The translations under genes and the position numbers were made by a program. This document shows positions 41,595 to 54,234 of a DNA stretch of 64,000 bases, piece by piece; the stretch's first letter is position 1; every line of letters starts with the position of its first letter. This DNA is from Lingula anatina (lineage: Eukaryota; Brachiopoda; Lingulata; Lingulida; Lingulidae), in the NCBI RefSeq assembly GCF_001039355.2, contig NW_019775880.1, forward strand, positions 169,844 to 233,843, read 5' to 3'. The notes below the pieces were generated by a model. The model made no database searches. It was not told the origin of the DNA and saw only the letters and a list, made by a program, of their open reading frames with translations.

Positions 41595-42820
41595 ATTTTA
41601 TCTGGAAAAGATTAAATTTGATTTGAGTGAGAAAATAAAAGGGATGTATATATTCTATAAATGGATGAACCTTATGGCAAAGAGCGTGCTTGCAATCATT
41701 CCAATTTTCACTTTTTAAGAGATGAAAGTTATTGCAATGTCAATTATACACTAGGCAATACAAATGTTGTGTCCAATGTTCATTGAGATATATCACGAAA
41801 TGTTTAAAAACGGGCATGATCGAAGTTTTCTCTAGAAGTTCACTTGATTTGTTGTTTTTTTAGATGTGTAAAATAGATGTTGTTGAAGTTATCAACGCGA
41901 ACATCTTTCTTCTTTTTTATAAGATCAGATTTATCAATCATCGAGTTTTTGAAAATGCATTATCAAGCTACGAACTGATATTTACCCGATTATTATTGGG
42001 TTTACATTCCAGAGACTCAAACCCTGAAGCAAGTCTACATATACGTGCCTTTTATTATTTAAATAAAAACTTAGAGCACTGGCATACTTTCTGTGTCTCA
42101 TTTTGTTCACGCGTTTCAGCGGATACCCCACTCTACCGCATTATGTCAGTACAAATGTATCTGATACTGGAAACAGCAGTAGTATACGGATAGCAGAGAG
42201 TTTCCATGAGTTTCCTGGAACAAAGTGTGTCTTCGTTCTAATCAAGGTCCAATCCAAGTAATATGTATGATTTTATCGTCAATCCATTGCAGTTACATAA
42301 TAGATGACACCGTTTAAATGATCATTGCGAACTAGTCGAAGCTTTTGTTATCTTAAGTAAAGGATTGCCACACATGATGTAAATATTTGTTCTCAGACAT
42401 CGCGAGAGTCATTAAGTACAGTAGCTTGCACATGCGCACGCGTAAAGGTATTACAATGCCAGGCAAATGTTTTGTCTAATATAAATTGTTTTAGACACGG
42501 TTTGTATCATATGTATAGGAAGGGGTATTTACATCTTGGGATTGGCTATTGTACCCGTGCCAATTGTTAGGTGAAGTGGACCTGGCAGATATAGAAAAAT
42601 GCCTTATAAAGAATATCTGTCACAAACACGTACGTAGTATCACAATTTCTTTCTTAATTAGAGCAGCGTCTCTTCTCTCAACCCACACCCATCCCTCGCC
42701 ATCCACCCTGAACTCCTACAGTGCGGAATTTTCATTTGTGGACTTTGACCCTTGATTAATCACCACTTCATGTAATTTGGTTTTCGGTGGGGCAAAATTT
42801 CATGTGTCATCATTTTCAAA
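41595..42820. other. Intergenic flank between PARP14-like and vanin-like genes
   Basis: 3' flank of the ADP-ribosyltransferase gene (AATAAA at 41634) followed by presumed promoter DNA of the vanin-like gene. Small open frames (41864-42193, 42549-42755) have no recognisable domain. No clear TATA box. Confidence 0.4.
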
Positions 42821-45800
42821 ATGTCTCGCTTGTGCAAATGTGCCTTGTCTTTGGTAGTTTTGTTATATGTAATAATACAGGTAAAATGTAACGCGAGGAA
42901 ATCGTATACTGCCGCTGTATATGAGCATGCGGTATTCACGCTACCACTCGCTGAGATCGAGAATAAGACGGTAGCTCTCTCCGTTATGAAACAGAATCTT
43001 CAAGTTTATGAAACAGCAACGGCAGAGGCAAAGAAAAAGGTAAGTAGTAGGTAGGGACGTTAAGTCCCAGGATTTTTAGATTTTCAGAACTGTTGGCCGG
43101 CAATTTTATTAAAATGACGCAAACGAACCAAATTTAGATTTAAATATGTCAATGAAGTAACAAACGGTACCTTGAGTACATTTAGACCTGACCTAATGAA
43201 GTTCGAATTCATGATAGAATATTGTGATTAAATCATGCTGAAGACTAGAGGATTCATAAAATCGTTGAGAGCAGGTATTTAATAAAAAAGGTTACACCTT
43301 CAACCCTCGCTTCATTAGTTTTATCAAGACGATTTACGTTGTTTCATACTTAAATATTGTCTTAAAGAATATGTTGGTCTATTCGTTTATTTGAAGTATT
43401 CATGTATTGGTATTTGGTGAATTTTTTTTTTTTTTTTTTTTTGCCTCATCACGTCCATGATATGCGTGTTGTTGTTTTTTCACACCCTCTGCATTCCTTT
43501 CTTTATATTACAGCAACAATTAAATCGACGGCTCACGATTTGTCAACAAAGAATATATGATTTACCTTTGTAATGAATTTGTGCTAAATAAATTTTTCAT
43601 CATCGAAGTTCAGCTGCCTTTCCAGTTTTCTCACGTGATACTGAATTTAATTCGATTATGTCTTATGATTATCAATTCATAATGACCCATTTATTAACAC
43701 TGAGTTAGATGAAGCTGGGAGTGTTTGATATTTCTATCAACAAACATAGCGCGCACCGCTAAGAGTGCACGCATTCGGCCAATCTCGGTCGAACCCTAAT
43801 TTTATTTACTGCAACAGCCGAGGTTTACCGAGTCGCACTGAGCCTAGTACACAAGAACCAAGATTAGTACGTTTCTTGAATCAGAGGGTAACTCTGTCAC
43901 TATACAGCTGTCAATAATGCTGAGTAGGTTATTTCCATTATGCACTTATGTTTATTTGAAAGGATGGTTTTGAATAGGAACAAGGGATTTTGTGGTACGC
44001 TACACAATGAATAAAAGGTCAGTTTGCCATTGCATCATAGAGGCTTGATTGAACAAAAAAGCACCGACTAATCAAATATATCAGAAGGGGAACGTTTTAA
44101 CTTTCAGCTATCCCAGTTGCCCCCCCCCCGCCCCCCCCTGCCCCCCCCCGAAAAAAAAAAAAAAAAAACTATATAGTTAACTGAAGCGCATGGTTACAAG
44201 AACAGTGCTTATTTTTTATTATATATATTTTTTCCAAATGTTTATTTATTTTATTTTCTTCTTATTTTTTTCTTGTTGAAAGAGTCAATGTATACCTCTA
44301 ACCTTGTGGCTATAATTTTATCGTGGTGTTACAGATAAATAAATAAATAAATAAATAAATATGAATAGCTTTAAGGTGGTGTAGCACAGAAAGTATCCGA
44401 TTTCTCCGAAGGACAGATGTCCCCCGTTATTATTATTATTATTATTGTTGTTGTTGTTGTCATCTGTAAACGTATGTTCAGTCGCCTTTACAATGCAAAA
44501 TACAAGTAAAAACTGAAAAAATTATAAAAATATTTTGATTTATGCAAAATTAACAATTAGTAATTTCATTAAATACCAACTTCGGGATAATTAAGCTGAC
44601 ACTGATTATTCATTATAAGTGTTAAAATCATAGTTTAATTTAATTCTAAAACAATGCCTTTGTCTAACAGGGTGCTGAAATCATAGTGTTCCCAGAGGAT
44701 GGGTTATACGGCTTCGAATTCACTCGTGAAGTATTCCATTACTTCACCGAGGACATCCCCAACCCTGAGACCCAACCAGGGTGGAACCCTTGTAAAGACC
44801 AACATCCCGGAGATCCAACAAACACCCCAGTGCAATACTGGCTCAGCTGTATGGCACTGAACAATAGTATATACCTTGTTGCCAATGTCGGCGACGTGAA
44901 GTACTGTAACGTAAAGTCGGACAAATTGTGCCCAGCTGACGGGCGCTATCAATACAACACCAACGTAGTCTACGACCCAGAAGGCAGATTAGTCGCAAGA
45001 TATCACAAGCAAAACTTGTTCATGGGTGAAAAGCTAAAGTATAACCAGCCTCATCAATGTGAGTACACCACGTTTACCACGCCCTTCGGGAAATTCGGTA
45101 CCTTCACCTGCTTCGATGTCCTCTTCCGCGAGCCGCCGATCTCCCTGGTAGAGAACTATGGCGTGGATAATGTGGTTTTCCCTACTGCTTGGATGGACGT
45201 TCTTCCATTATTTGCTTCTGTTGAATTTCACCAGGCATGGGCAATGGGTATGGGAGTGAACTTTCTCTCAGCCAACACTCACAGAGCCAGTCTTCGTATG
45301 CATGGGAGTGGGATATTCACTCCGCAGGGAGCTGTTGTCTATACACATGATACAACCACCGAACAAGGAAGACTTTTGGTGGCCAAGGTGCCAATACTGA
45401 AAAGAACGCCCATAAAAAGTACATACAGGCCATATAAAAACATGCCGCTGCCAACTGATCACGAGGCCCAAACTGCAATCAAGTTTCAAGCTGAGGTCTT
45501 CTCGGACTTATTTGATTTTGTCACCCTGCCAAAGCCAAGCGGCAGTTTAACCATTTGCCAGAAGGCCGTCTGCTGCCAATTGAATTACACTTTCGAAGAT
45601 TCGCACTCTGGCGGCCTGTATGCTCTTGGCGCCTTTGACGGCCTGCACACCCGCGAAGGACAATATTACCTACAGATATGTACGCTACTGTCCTGTGCTA
45701 ATTCTTCCACCGATTCCTGTGGCCAACCTACCAACATTGCTAAATCACGTTTTAAGAATTTGTCACTAAGTGGCATTTTCAACACAAAATATATTTTCCC

Positions 45801-46041
45801 GGAATTCTTGACAACAGATGGAACAGGTCATGACCTTGCCAATGGACAGTGGCTTTATGATGATGGCATGATTAAAGTCAACAATACTACTGTAAAACCT
45901 CTTCTGTCCGCAACGCTCTTTGGGAGATGGTATCAAAGAGACAATGACTTTTACCTTACTGGTGCCTCAGCAAGGAAATCGCCAATGGTGTTGGCTCTTA
46001 ACCTTGTCTTATATAACGTGTTGTTTAACTTGCTTTACTGA
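42821..46041 (+). CDS. Vanin/biotinidase-family secreted amidohydrolase (pantetheinase-like)
   Basis: Two exons, 42821-43039 and 44671-46041, joined in phase 0 to 529 residues. The N-terminus MSRLCKCALSLVVLLYVIIQ is a signal peptide. The nitrilase fold follows: SYTAAVYEHAVF near 28-40, then GAEIIVFPEDGLYGFEF with catalytic E82, RYHKQNLFMGE with K186, and GKFGTFTCFDVLFREP with nucleophile C220, spaced as in vertebrate vanin-1. NNS, NYT, NSS and NNTT sequons are present. The extreme C-terminus SPMVLALNLVLYNVLFNLLY is hydrophobic after a small-residue region, fitting a GPI-anchor signal as in vanins. Family members hydrolyse pantetheine to pantothenate and cysteamine, or biocytin; which substrate applies here cannot be read. 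Length matches the family, and the gene looks complete. Confidence 0.92.
44118..44168. repeat. C-tract followed by A-tract in the vanin-like intron
   Basis: Three long C runs separated by single G or TG, then an uninterrupted A run. The minus strand therefore has G-runs able to form a G-quadruplex. It lies in the 1.6-kb intron, which also holds AAAT and ATT/GTT microsatellites (44338-44360, 44428-44460). Confidence 0.8.
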
Positions 46042-46456
46042 ACCCTATTTTCGTTTTCTTGTCAGGAATGATGAGCACATTAAACAAATTTGTAAGTTAA
46101 AATACTCGGTACTGTTTGTGTAATTGCAAGAGAGCAAAAGTTTAGTAGTTTGGGTTTTGCCATATACTGGTATCTTATAATATTTTTAAAATATTCAACA
46201 TATACTTTAGTATAGATGTAGAGCAGTGTATGCATCCAATATCACATTTGCCACTCCAGACATTTTACAATGACTTTCGTGTGCTGTCTGTTTTATAACT
46301 TATAGTGCTGGCAATCATGACAGTAATTAACATGATTTAGAAAAATGTTTTTATAAAATCGGTTATAAATACGCCGATCCGGATAACTAATACTCTTATT
46401 AGATTGAACACTCCTTGGTCGTGTTGGAGTATACCCTAGGTCGTGTGATAACTGAT

Positions 46457-46462
46457 AATAAA
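46457..46462 (+). promoter_or_regulatory. Candidate polyadenylation signal of vanin-like gene
   Basis: AATAAA 416 nt after the stop codon. Plausible, with no closer canonical hexamer noticed on the plus strand. Confidence 0.4.
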
Positions 46463-46792
46463 GTATCCATATGCATCTGGTTATTTTCTCAGTCACTCCT
46501 TGTAAATGGGCGATGTCTTGTTTCTCACTATGCTTGATCTCTTTTGTAGCCGGTTTTTGTAATTCCTGAAAGTATACCCAATAACACATTGTCAAAATTA
46601 TGTGTTTTTTGTGTAATGCTATATCGTATGTAAATTATGTATAAAAAAGGGGGGAAAACGTTTATAATGAGAGATAGAAACCTTATAAATCAAGATATAA
46701 TCTTTGGTGCCCTAATCTCAAGTGACACGACTTCAATCCGTGTAATGCATATCAGGGCAGGTCCCATAGCGCTCGTCATTCCATCGTCCATC

Positions 46793-48220
46793 ATGAAGTT
46801 TTTGGTTGTTGTTCCTCTTCTTCTGGCCTTCGGGGACCTTGCCTATGGTATAGTATGTATGCCCGAGATGTGCAAAAATGTGGAGCCTCTGGACGCCACA
46901 CAGTGTAAGGGTGGGGTGATCACAAGAGGTGGTTACTGCGGTTGTAATGATGCCTGTGCTAAGGTAAGTGTTTCGAGCAGTGAGCGCCCTTTGTCCACAC
47001 CATGTTGGTTGAGTATTCATCAACCGCGCTCCAGCTAACAGGCATATATTGTGATAGAAAACCGCTAAATACAAACATATTACCCGAAAAACATGTACTA
47101 CCTAAAACTTATAAATATAAATTATGATGGTAAAAAAGCAAGCAATGAAAACTTTGGATTTGCATTTCAAAATCGACATAATAATCATGGACGTTAAATT
47201 TGTTATTCACGCACAAAACATTTTGAGTTGTACGTTGTTGTGTCAGGTTGAAGGTGAGACTTGTCAGGCGCCAAACGGTTTCCTTGGTCCGAGTATGAAC
47301 TTGGGCCGCTGTGACAACGGACTGGAGTGCGTTCAACAGGCAAATGCCATGCGCGGTGTTGGAAAGTGCACCATGTTACTTTTGAGCAAGCGCGAGGGAG
47401 GTAAAGAAAAATATATGTTTTACATTCTTGTTATATTTTGCTTTTATTTTAACACATTATCTGGTGAAACCACGCAAACTGTTTTAAGACATGAAAAATG
47501 TAATAAAGTGGGGAAAGTACCGATGTCGTTTGTGTACATTATTGCTAAATTTCGTATGTGCGAAATAAGTTTGAGCAAATGGTATAGCAAATTGCTTTTC
47601 TTCATTTTAAAAATACTTAAACATTCAAAATTTCCAAAATCATTTTTCACTTGAACATGAGACTGCGTGACAAAATTATATTTAACATTAACCTTTGGAT
47701 TAAATGCCAAATAAATGTTGGTTAAAGATGTAACTACTCTTTTTTCTATCGAATTTCAAAAGAGCTGACAAAATGCCAGCAAGAGTACAGAATTCGTCAG
47801 ATATCCATGGTGATATGGCAAGGAATGAGAATTCCAAAATGTGACAAGGACGGACTTTACGAGACAGAGCAGTGCAATAATCTCAGTAAGTTTACATTTC
47901 TATACTAAGTACATTTACTTGGTATAAGAAAGAAAGGTTCAGATCCCATATTAACCATAATTTTACCACACCATTAGCTGTGTCAAAATACATGTATATG
48001 TTACGCAATATTCATAAAAATTTCATAGAGTAAATAAGATTGTTTTCTAAATATTTTCAAATAGTAATACTAATTAAAGTTAATACAGGTGTAGCGGTCA
48101 GACATGTGGCAAAGTCTAAAATTCCTTTACCGTTTTGTTTCAGACGAATGCTACTGCGTGGACAAAGTCAACGGTGTGGAGATCGAGGGAACAAAAGCCC
48201 TTGGTGCCGCAAAATGTTGA
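46793..48220 (+). CDS. Small secreted cysteine-rich protein with thyroglobulin type-1 domain (IGFBP-like arrangement)
   Basis: Four exons, 46793-46963, 47247-47400, 47763-47885, 48144-48220, phases 0/1/1, total 525 nt (174 residues). The start Met gives the signal peptide MKFLVVVPLLLAFGDLAYG. The middle has a cysteine-rich module, CMPEMCKNV, QCKGGVITRGGYCGCNDACA, VEGETCQAP, GRCDNGLECV and GKC, resembling the GCGCC-type N-terminal fold of IGF-binding proteins, though with altered spacing. The C-terminal part is a thyroglobulin type-1 repeat: KCQQEYRI, IPKCDKDGLYETEQCNN, ECYCVDKVNGVEIEGT, ending AAKC then stop. YCVD stands for the usual CWCV. Tg-1 domains commonly inhibit cysteine proteases or bind growth factors. 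An in-frame Met at 46637 would give a longer N-terminus without a signal sequence at the start and is less likely. Confidence 0.82.
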
Positions 48221-48897
48221 GCAAAACTTCCACCAGCAATCGTTTGACTTACTGTAAAATCTAAGAAACAGGAATATTGATAAATAATTACGATAAACCC
48301 ATGAACCTTTGCGTCTTTGCTCTAAAGAAATTCACCAATGTATCACAGCAAACACCCACACACATATACACTTGAAACCGACCCAATGCATTATACTGAT
48401 ACAATGGCGGATACAGGAAGCACAACAGCCCACGTGACCTCCGCCTTTAATGTCCACGAAAATCTTTTCGTAGAACTTTTCAGAGAACCATCTCCATCTA
48501 ATTTATTGTAACATGTATTTGAGTGCAAAAATCTCATTTGTATTGTCTTTATGACTACAATTAAAATATGCTTTGATAACACACAGAAAATACGTAATTT
48601 ATAACACAATGATTTCTTATATCCCTTATATAACGCTGAAATATCCGTACTACGTATGACAGACATTGGCAGAGATAAGACCCTCGAATATGAAATAAAA
48701 CATATATAAGTATACTGCATTTAGTTTAAAGTCATCCTATTACAGTCAACTTTACCGTATGTTTTATAAACACTTGCTTCAGTTACTATGTAAGAGATCA
48801 TAGTATGACAATTACCATTCAGTTCTTCAAAAACGTGCACGTGCAAAAGCGACCTGCACTCTATGGCTGGCAAGACAGGGCCGAAAGGTTTTATAGG
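48221..48897. other. Flank between the Tg-1 gene and channel gene A
   Basis: Convergent 3' flanks. From about 48600 the sequence begins to match 55970 onward (for example GAGATAA(G)ACCCTCGAATAT), marking the left side of the duplicated block. No gene recognised. Confidence 0.45.
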
Positions 48898-51800
48898 TTA
48901 TTTTTCGTCTTCGTGAGGAGGATGTATTTTGAACACCATGTAAGCACCCCAGTATAACAAGTTGAAGATTAGGAACAAGATAGGGAAGAGACCCTTAGAA
49001 ACTTTATCCACGTGTTGTGCCGTCAGCTTCCTCTTTGCTGCACAGCAAACTGTTTGTTTTTGCTTGTCCAAAGAAGACATGCTGTTCAGTGCGTAATTCA
49101 CTTCGTGGGTTTCTTTGTGCTAAATAGAATGAAATGGATGATATCTTTAATCAATAATTAGAATTATAAACAAAATAATAAAACATCTTACTTCTTTTAG
49201 ATATACATTACGAAAATTTTGAAGTAATTATCAAATTGGAAAATTTGTGTTACAAAAGCACATTTTAAAAATATACCGACATCGACATGCAACAACATAT
49301 AAAGAAATTAAATAAAAAGTCAAGCATACGGTGGAATGGGTTACCTTAGATGAATTTTCTTTTTTCCGCTCTTGTGGTTGCAAGATCTTTTTCTGCAAAA
49401 GCACGCTGACGAGGGCATATTCCAACATAGATCCCATTGAGAAACAAAGGCAGGCACAAAGCCACGTGTCCATGGCTTTCACGTACGAGACTCTGGGCAA
49501 GCGAGACTGCAGAGACACTATCTGGGTGACGATCGTCAAAACCGTGATGACGCAGATGGCTACCCGGGCAGGGGTAGAGTTTGGGTCGATCCAAAAGCTG
49601 AGGAAGGACAACATGACGACGACAATGCTAGGAACGTAGATGTTGAGAAGAAAAAAACGTATGTCGCGCTGAATCTCCACTGTGGCATACAAGCAGGCGT
49701 AAGTACCTTAAGAGACAAAAGGAACATGGCAAATTAGGTCTTCCGTACTCATGCCTATATAGTTATAATGTTACCCTTTTACACACTTGCGTTTCTTGCA
49801 GAAAGTAGAAAGTGGTATTGTGTATATTTAAGCAATGTTGCCAAGCCCCATACTCTAAGATCTTCATTTTTTAATCAAAAACCAAAGAAAAAAATTAAAA
49901 TTCGAGGATGAATAAAAACGGATTAAATCGACAGGAGTATGTTATTAACACATTCGACCCAAGAACTATATAAAACGTTTACTGGAGAGTGAGAGAGAGA
50001 AAACACGTACCTATTGGGTACACAGCTTTGCATTCCTTTGCATTGACCCCAGTTAGTTCAAACTCCGGTAGGTATGTATCTTGAGTACTGACAAGTATTG
50101 GATTGTTTGCCCAGGTGAATATCACGTGATCAACTGGATAGGCGACTTGAAGAAAAAAGACATACATTGTGCTCAAATGTATTAAAGACAAACAAGGAAA
50201 GGTATGCTGAAATATTGCTAAACATACTCCACTGGATAGAATTTGAATGGTACACCATAATTATATCAAAAGAAAGATATTCACATACAGCACTTCTTTC
50301 AGTTTATGATCTCACTGAAAGTTAGCAAGCAATATGCATCTACTTAAAATATAATAATCCAATGAAGTATTCAGAAGGGGACTCTATTTCAGATTCCTGT
50401 CACCCCATATTTGATTCCTAAGACATCTTCCAGGCACCCGCCACTAGGGGTTTTCTCAATCTACCCTGGCCGTTACAAAATTGGATGAAAGACCTTCGTC
50501 CAGTTCTGTAACAGCGAGATCCCTGGTAAAGGGTACCGATTAGTACGATAACGTTTAAAAGGTAACCAAAGAAGAAACGATCGACATAATTTCGGGAGAT
50601 GGTGAAATAAAGATTTTCCTTAGCTTGATCTATAATCGCTTAATGTTTTCCGGTGCCACCGAATGTTTTGCACTATAGTATACTTACAATTTTCCATTTG
50701 TATTTTACATGTTTGGTTGTCCATGGGAAACACAGAGAAATCATAGTGACATGCCAACACCAGAGCAAGCCTGCAAGGAAGCAAAGACAATCAACATCGA
50801 CAATTACAACAATAAAGATGCTTTTCTCATTTTAGATAATATAACAATATTATAATATTAGATAATATTACTGGTGAAAGATTTGCAAATTACAATGTAC
50901 ATTGTCGTTCTATTGATTTGAAGAACGAATAACATAGGACGACATGTAAAGAAGCGTAGTTACATAAGAAATCGATTTTTCACACAGAACAACCAATTGC
51001 TTAATCTTTCTCTCTGTCTCTATGCATCCGCCAGAGGGTGCGCCTTATTTGTAAAAATCACCTTTGCGAGTAAAGCACGTTTCCCCTCGAGCTAATCCTG
51101 ACAGCAACGTTCGGTTTGGTAATCGATTGTTGTTTTCCCTCCTTCTCATTACGAAAGTAGAGGAAAGAATGCCAGATCATACTGTCATCGTCTAAAATGA
51201 TAGTGTCAGAATTGTCGGAGGAGGAACTATTAAAGGCCAGCCTAGGATCATGCCACATTTGGTGAAGAACTAGATCCACTGAGAAGTCCTGAAAAGTGAA
51301 TAATGTATAAACAAATTAATTTCGATTCGGGGAAATTGTCACTGTTTGAAAGTTAACATTACGTACGTGATTCTTAATTTCTTTGATTTTTTATTTTAGA
51401 ATTATATAATGTAAAAACCTTGTGTAATAGTATAAATATTGGCAAATTTAAATATTCATTTAAAGGGCCATCCCATGGGAATTTCCCCCAAATTAATTTC
51501 AAGAGATTCTCTCCACGCCTTCGAAAATCCAGTAATATGCGTGTCTTGAAAATCTTCTAATATTTTCCAATTCAGACTCTAGAGACAATAAAAGTTTAGA
51601 TAAAAGTTTATTTGACACATTGTACCTTGTGTCATTATCTTCTCAGCCTCTTTGGCTAGCCATTGTCAGCTTGCAACGTCTGTATTATACGTGGCACACT
51701 GCCGCGATACAAATCACCCTGCCATTTTCTCGTGTGAAGACAAGGCAATGCGCGTGACGGCAGATGTCGTATTATGACTGGCCGGTAATTTAAACTAAAG

Positions 51801-52720
51801 TGTTAAATTAAAAATTAAATAAAAAATCGAATCCAAGTGAAAAGGTCGGGTCAGGCAATAATTCGTGAGTAGGAGAAAATTTTTCCCCAGGAAAATTCAT
51901 TTTCGCGGGAAAATCTCATGGAGAGTCCCTTTAAGTGAGGGGAATTTACCCACCATATTTGCATCATTGACGTCACTGATCGTGTTGATATAAAGTGCGA
52001 TGGATATGTTCACAGGTTTATCTGTTAGATTGGAAAATTTAAAATTTTTATTGTGAAATATCAACATCAATTAACTTTGACGCAAATAGAAGCAACTAAA
52101 GCAACATATATATATATGTACATATTTAAGAAAGGTATGGTAAATGTCAATATTTAAATTATTTCGTACAATACTTTTATAATTTGTTTAAAGTTAAGAT
52201 GAATCTCCAGAGCATTTAAAATTTATAAAAATATATCTAATGATTGAAAGTGGAAAATGAATATACAATTTTGACAAGGATACCTGAATGTACATTTGGT
52301 CGAATTTTTTTGTTGTACGATTTTTTATCAAGTTCTTCCAGAAAACGCTCAGCAGCAGAGCTGGAAATGTTTTTAAACAGGCATCAGATCACTATATAAT
52401 ATTTTACATAACAATTTATTGATTAATATTCATTCATCACATTTTTATAGTAACCTCGAAAATTATAGTTACAATGGGCTGCCAGTGACTTATTAAAGTA
52501 AAGTATAGGACTTTTAATACACCTCTTCCACTACACTTCACGCCTTTTGATGAAGAGGTAAAGTCAAAGTGTAATACCTTCCATGTAGTCCTCAGAGAAA
52601 TCAAACATATCGTAAGAGAAATAGAGAGGAGACTTACTCGTGAACAATTTCGTTGTCTTGGCAAAAGCTCTCTTGCTGCAGAGCAAAAAACACCAAGGAC
52701 AGTAAGCTCGTTGCATACAT
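48898..52720 (-). CDS. Cys-loop ligand-gated ion channel A (glycine-receptor-like, predicted anion-selective)
   Basis: Eight exons in coding order: 52720-52638, 52360-52284, 52021-51954, 51288-51062, 50770-50688, 50145-50011, 49706-49345, 49119-48898; 1257 nt, 418 residues, all with GT-AG borders and matching phases. Signal peptide MYATSLLSLVFFALQQESFC. The ligand-binding domain includes VNISIALYINTISDVNDANM, DFSVDLVLHQMWHDPRL, FRNEKEGK and VAVRISSRGNVLYSQR. The Cys-loop is CHYDFSVFPMDNQTC (C159, C173). A second pair, C218-x10-C229 (CKAVYPIGTYAC), matches the loop C disulphide of glycine-type receptors. M1 is near 240-263, M2 is PARVAICVITVLTIVTQ (R272 at 0'), M3 follows, and M4 is LFLIFNLLYWGAYMVF near the C-terminus. 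The PAR motif predicts chloride selectivity. The M3-M4 loop is short. Ligand unknown. Confidence 0.92.
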
Positions 52721-52828
52721 GATTACTCCAGTCTTAACTGAATTGGCCTGAAATGTAACCAGGTTATAAAGTGACACACAGGCACTGCCTGGTGTGGCAT
52801 AAAAAGGTACACTGAACAAGCACACACA

Positions 52829-52830
<2 letters not shown>

Positions 52831-52870
<40 letters not shown>
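52831..52870. repeat. (CA)n microsatellite upstream of channel gene A
   Basis: ACACAC run starting about 110 nt upstream of the start codon, just outside exon 1. It may lie in the 5' leader or promoter of the gene. Not present at the equivalent place in copy B. Confidence 0.85.
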
Positions 52871-52875
<5 letters not shown>

Positions 52876-54234
52876 AAAATACAACAACAAAAATATGCCT
52901 TTTATAAAACACAGTTGGGAAGCATGTATGCTCCTGTCCACCAATTGTAGCGGTTTCAACTATAACATGTCAGACGACAAGCACCACTTGAGCGATAATT
53001 CAATGCTATATTACAAATACAAGGTGGTATGTATTCATAATTACACTGCGCAGATAGACTTTATGGACCAAGAGCAGCTGTTTTCAATTTTCAAAACAGA
53101 AAGAAAAAAGTTTTTAAAATAAACTTAAATTAATTTTTTTTTTTGGGGGGGGGGCTTGCATGTTTCAGGTGGGGAGTCCACTTGAATAAACGCCTTTAAA
53201 CTTAACAACTCTGCCGTCATAAGTTTATCAATAAAATCACCAGTTTAAGGCGACAATGGTTTAGGGCAACTAGTACTGCAAGTACGTTTTTTCGGGGTAA
53301 TAAAAACAATTTGACGATGAACGTGTCCCTTCCTCTCCCTCTTAATTAATCTTAGATTGTTTTTATCGGGAGACTGCTAGATCTCATAGTGGAGCAAAAT
53401 GAGTCGTATAGCGTATTGATTGAAAGGCAATGGTTCTAATAGAGTGATTGAGAATTATATCGGTAGGAACGTGTCTTGCTGTAGGCCTACCATGCCTATA
53501 ATCGAGGACAGCATGAAAAATAATGTGAAAGAAAATGAGTATAGAACGCATTACCGCTGTGAAATTTTTAAAGCAATAAGCCCCCACAGTATAAGGCTAT
53601 TGCCGACTGGATTCTGAAATTGTATAAACAATTCGAGTCTTCTAGAATTTTTCACCATTGGGAGATTAATATTTTTGCTTGTAACACCTTACATAATGCA
53701 TTGGCTGGTGGTCTGCGCTAACCAAAATTCCTTTGTTTAAATATAAACTGGCTGTATGAAAAGAAACGTTATTGTGCTCTTGCGACCCCCTCCGACCCCC
53801 AGCGCCCCCACCCCACCCCTCGCCCCGTTTCACATCTTCTTAGTAACAAATGGCCTTTTTAATTTTGATGTCTTCCTAATTGAAAGCAAAACGTATGAAG
53901 TTGTTTTGGTTATCGGTTTTAAAATATTTCCCAAAGTTACCGTAAGTAGTCCCTACAACGTATCAAAACTAAAAAAAAATGTATCACGAAATATAAGTGT
54001 CTCTGGACACCTGTTAAGGTTGTGACACAGCCAGTGTGACAGGAATGGTCTTCGGGCAGGAACCGCAGTCTGTTCCCCATTACTTTGCACAGGTGACATT
54101 CGTCCCATATGCTAATCCGTACACTCCGACGAAGCTTAACCTGTACTTACATGCATCATATCATCGTACTTCATTCCTAAGACTACCATTCCTGTTACAC
54201 CAGGTGAAGAATTAGATAATGACAATAAATGCTT

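Noticed and set aside
42549-42755. 68-codon frame before the vanin-like gene
   Set aside because: No homology recognised, low-complexity end, and it lies in the expected promoter region.
46637-46792. Upstream in-frame start for the Tg-1 protein
   Set aside because: Would bury the strong signal peptide that begins at 46793; the extra residues show no feature.
49331-49639. Plus-strand open frame of 102 codons over channel gene A exon 7
   Set aside because: It is the antisense shadow of the M1-M3 exon; the same shadow appears over the paralogous exon and has no domain of its own.
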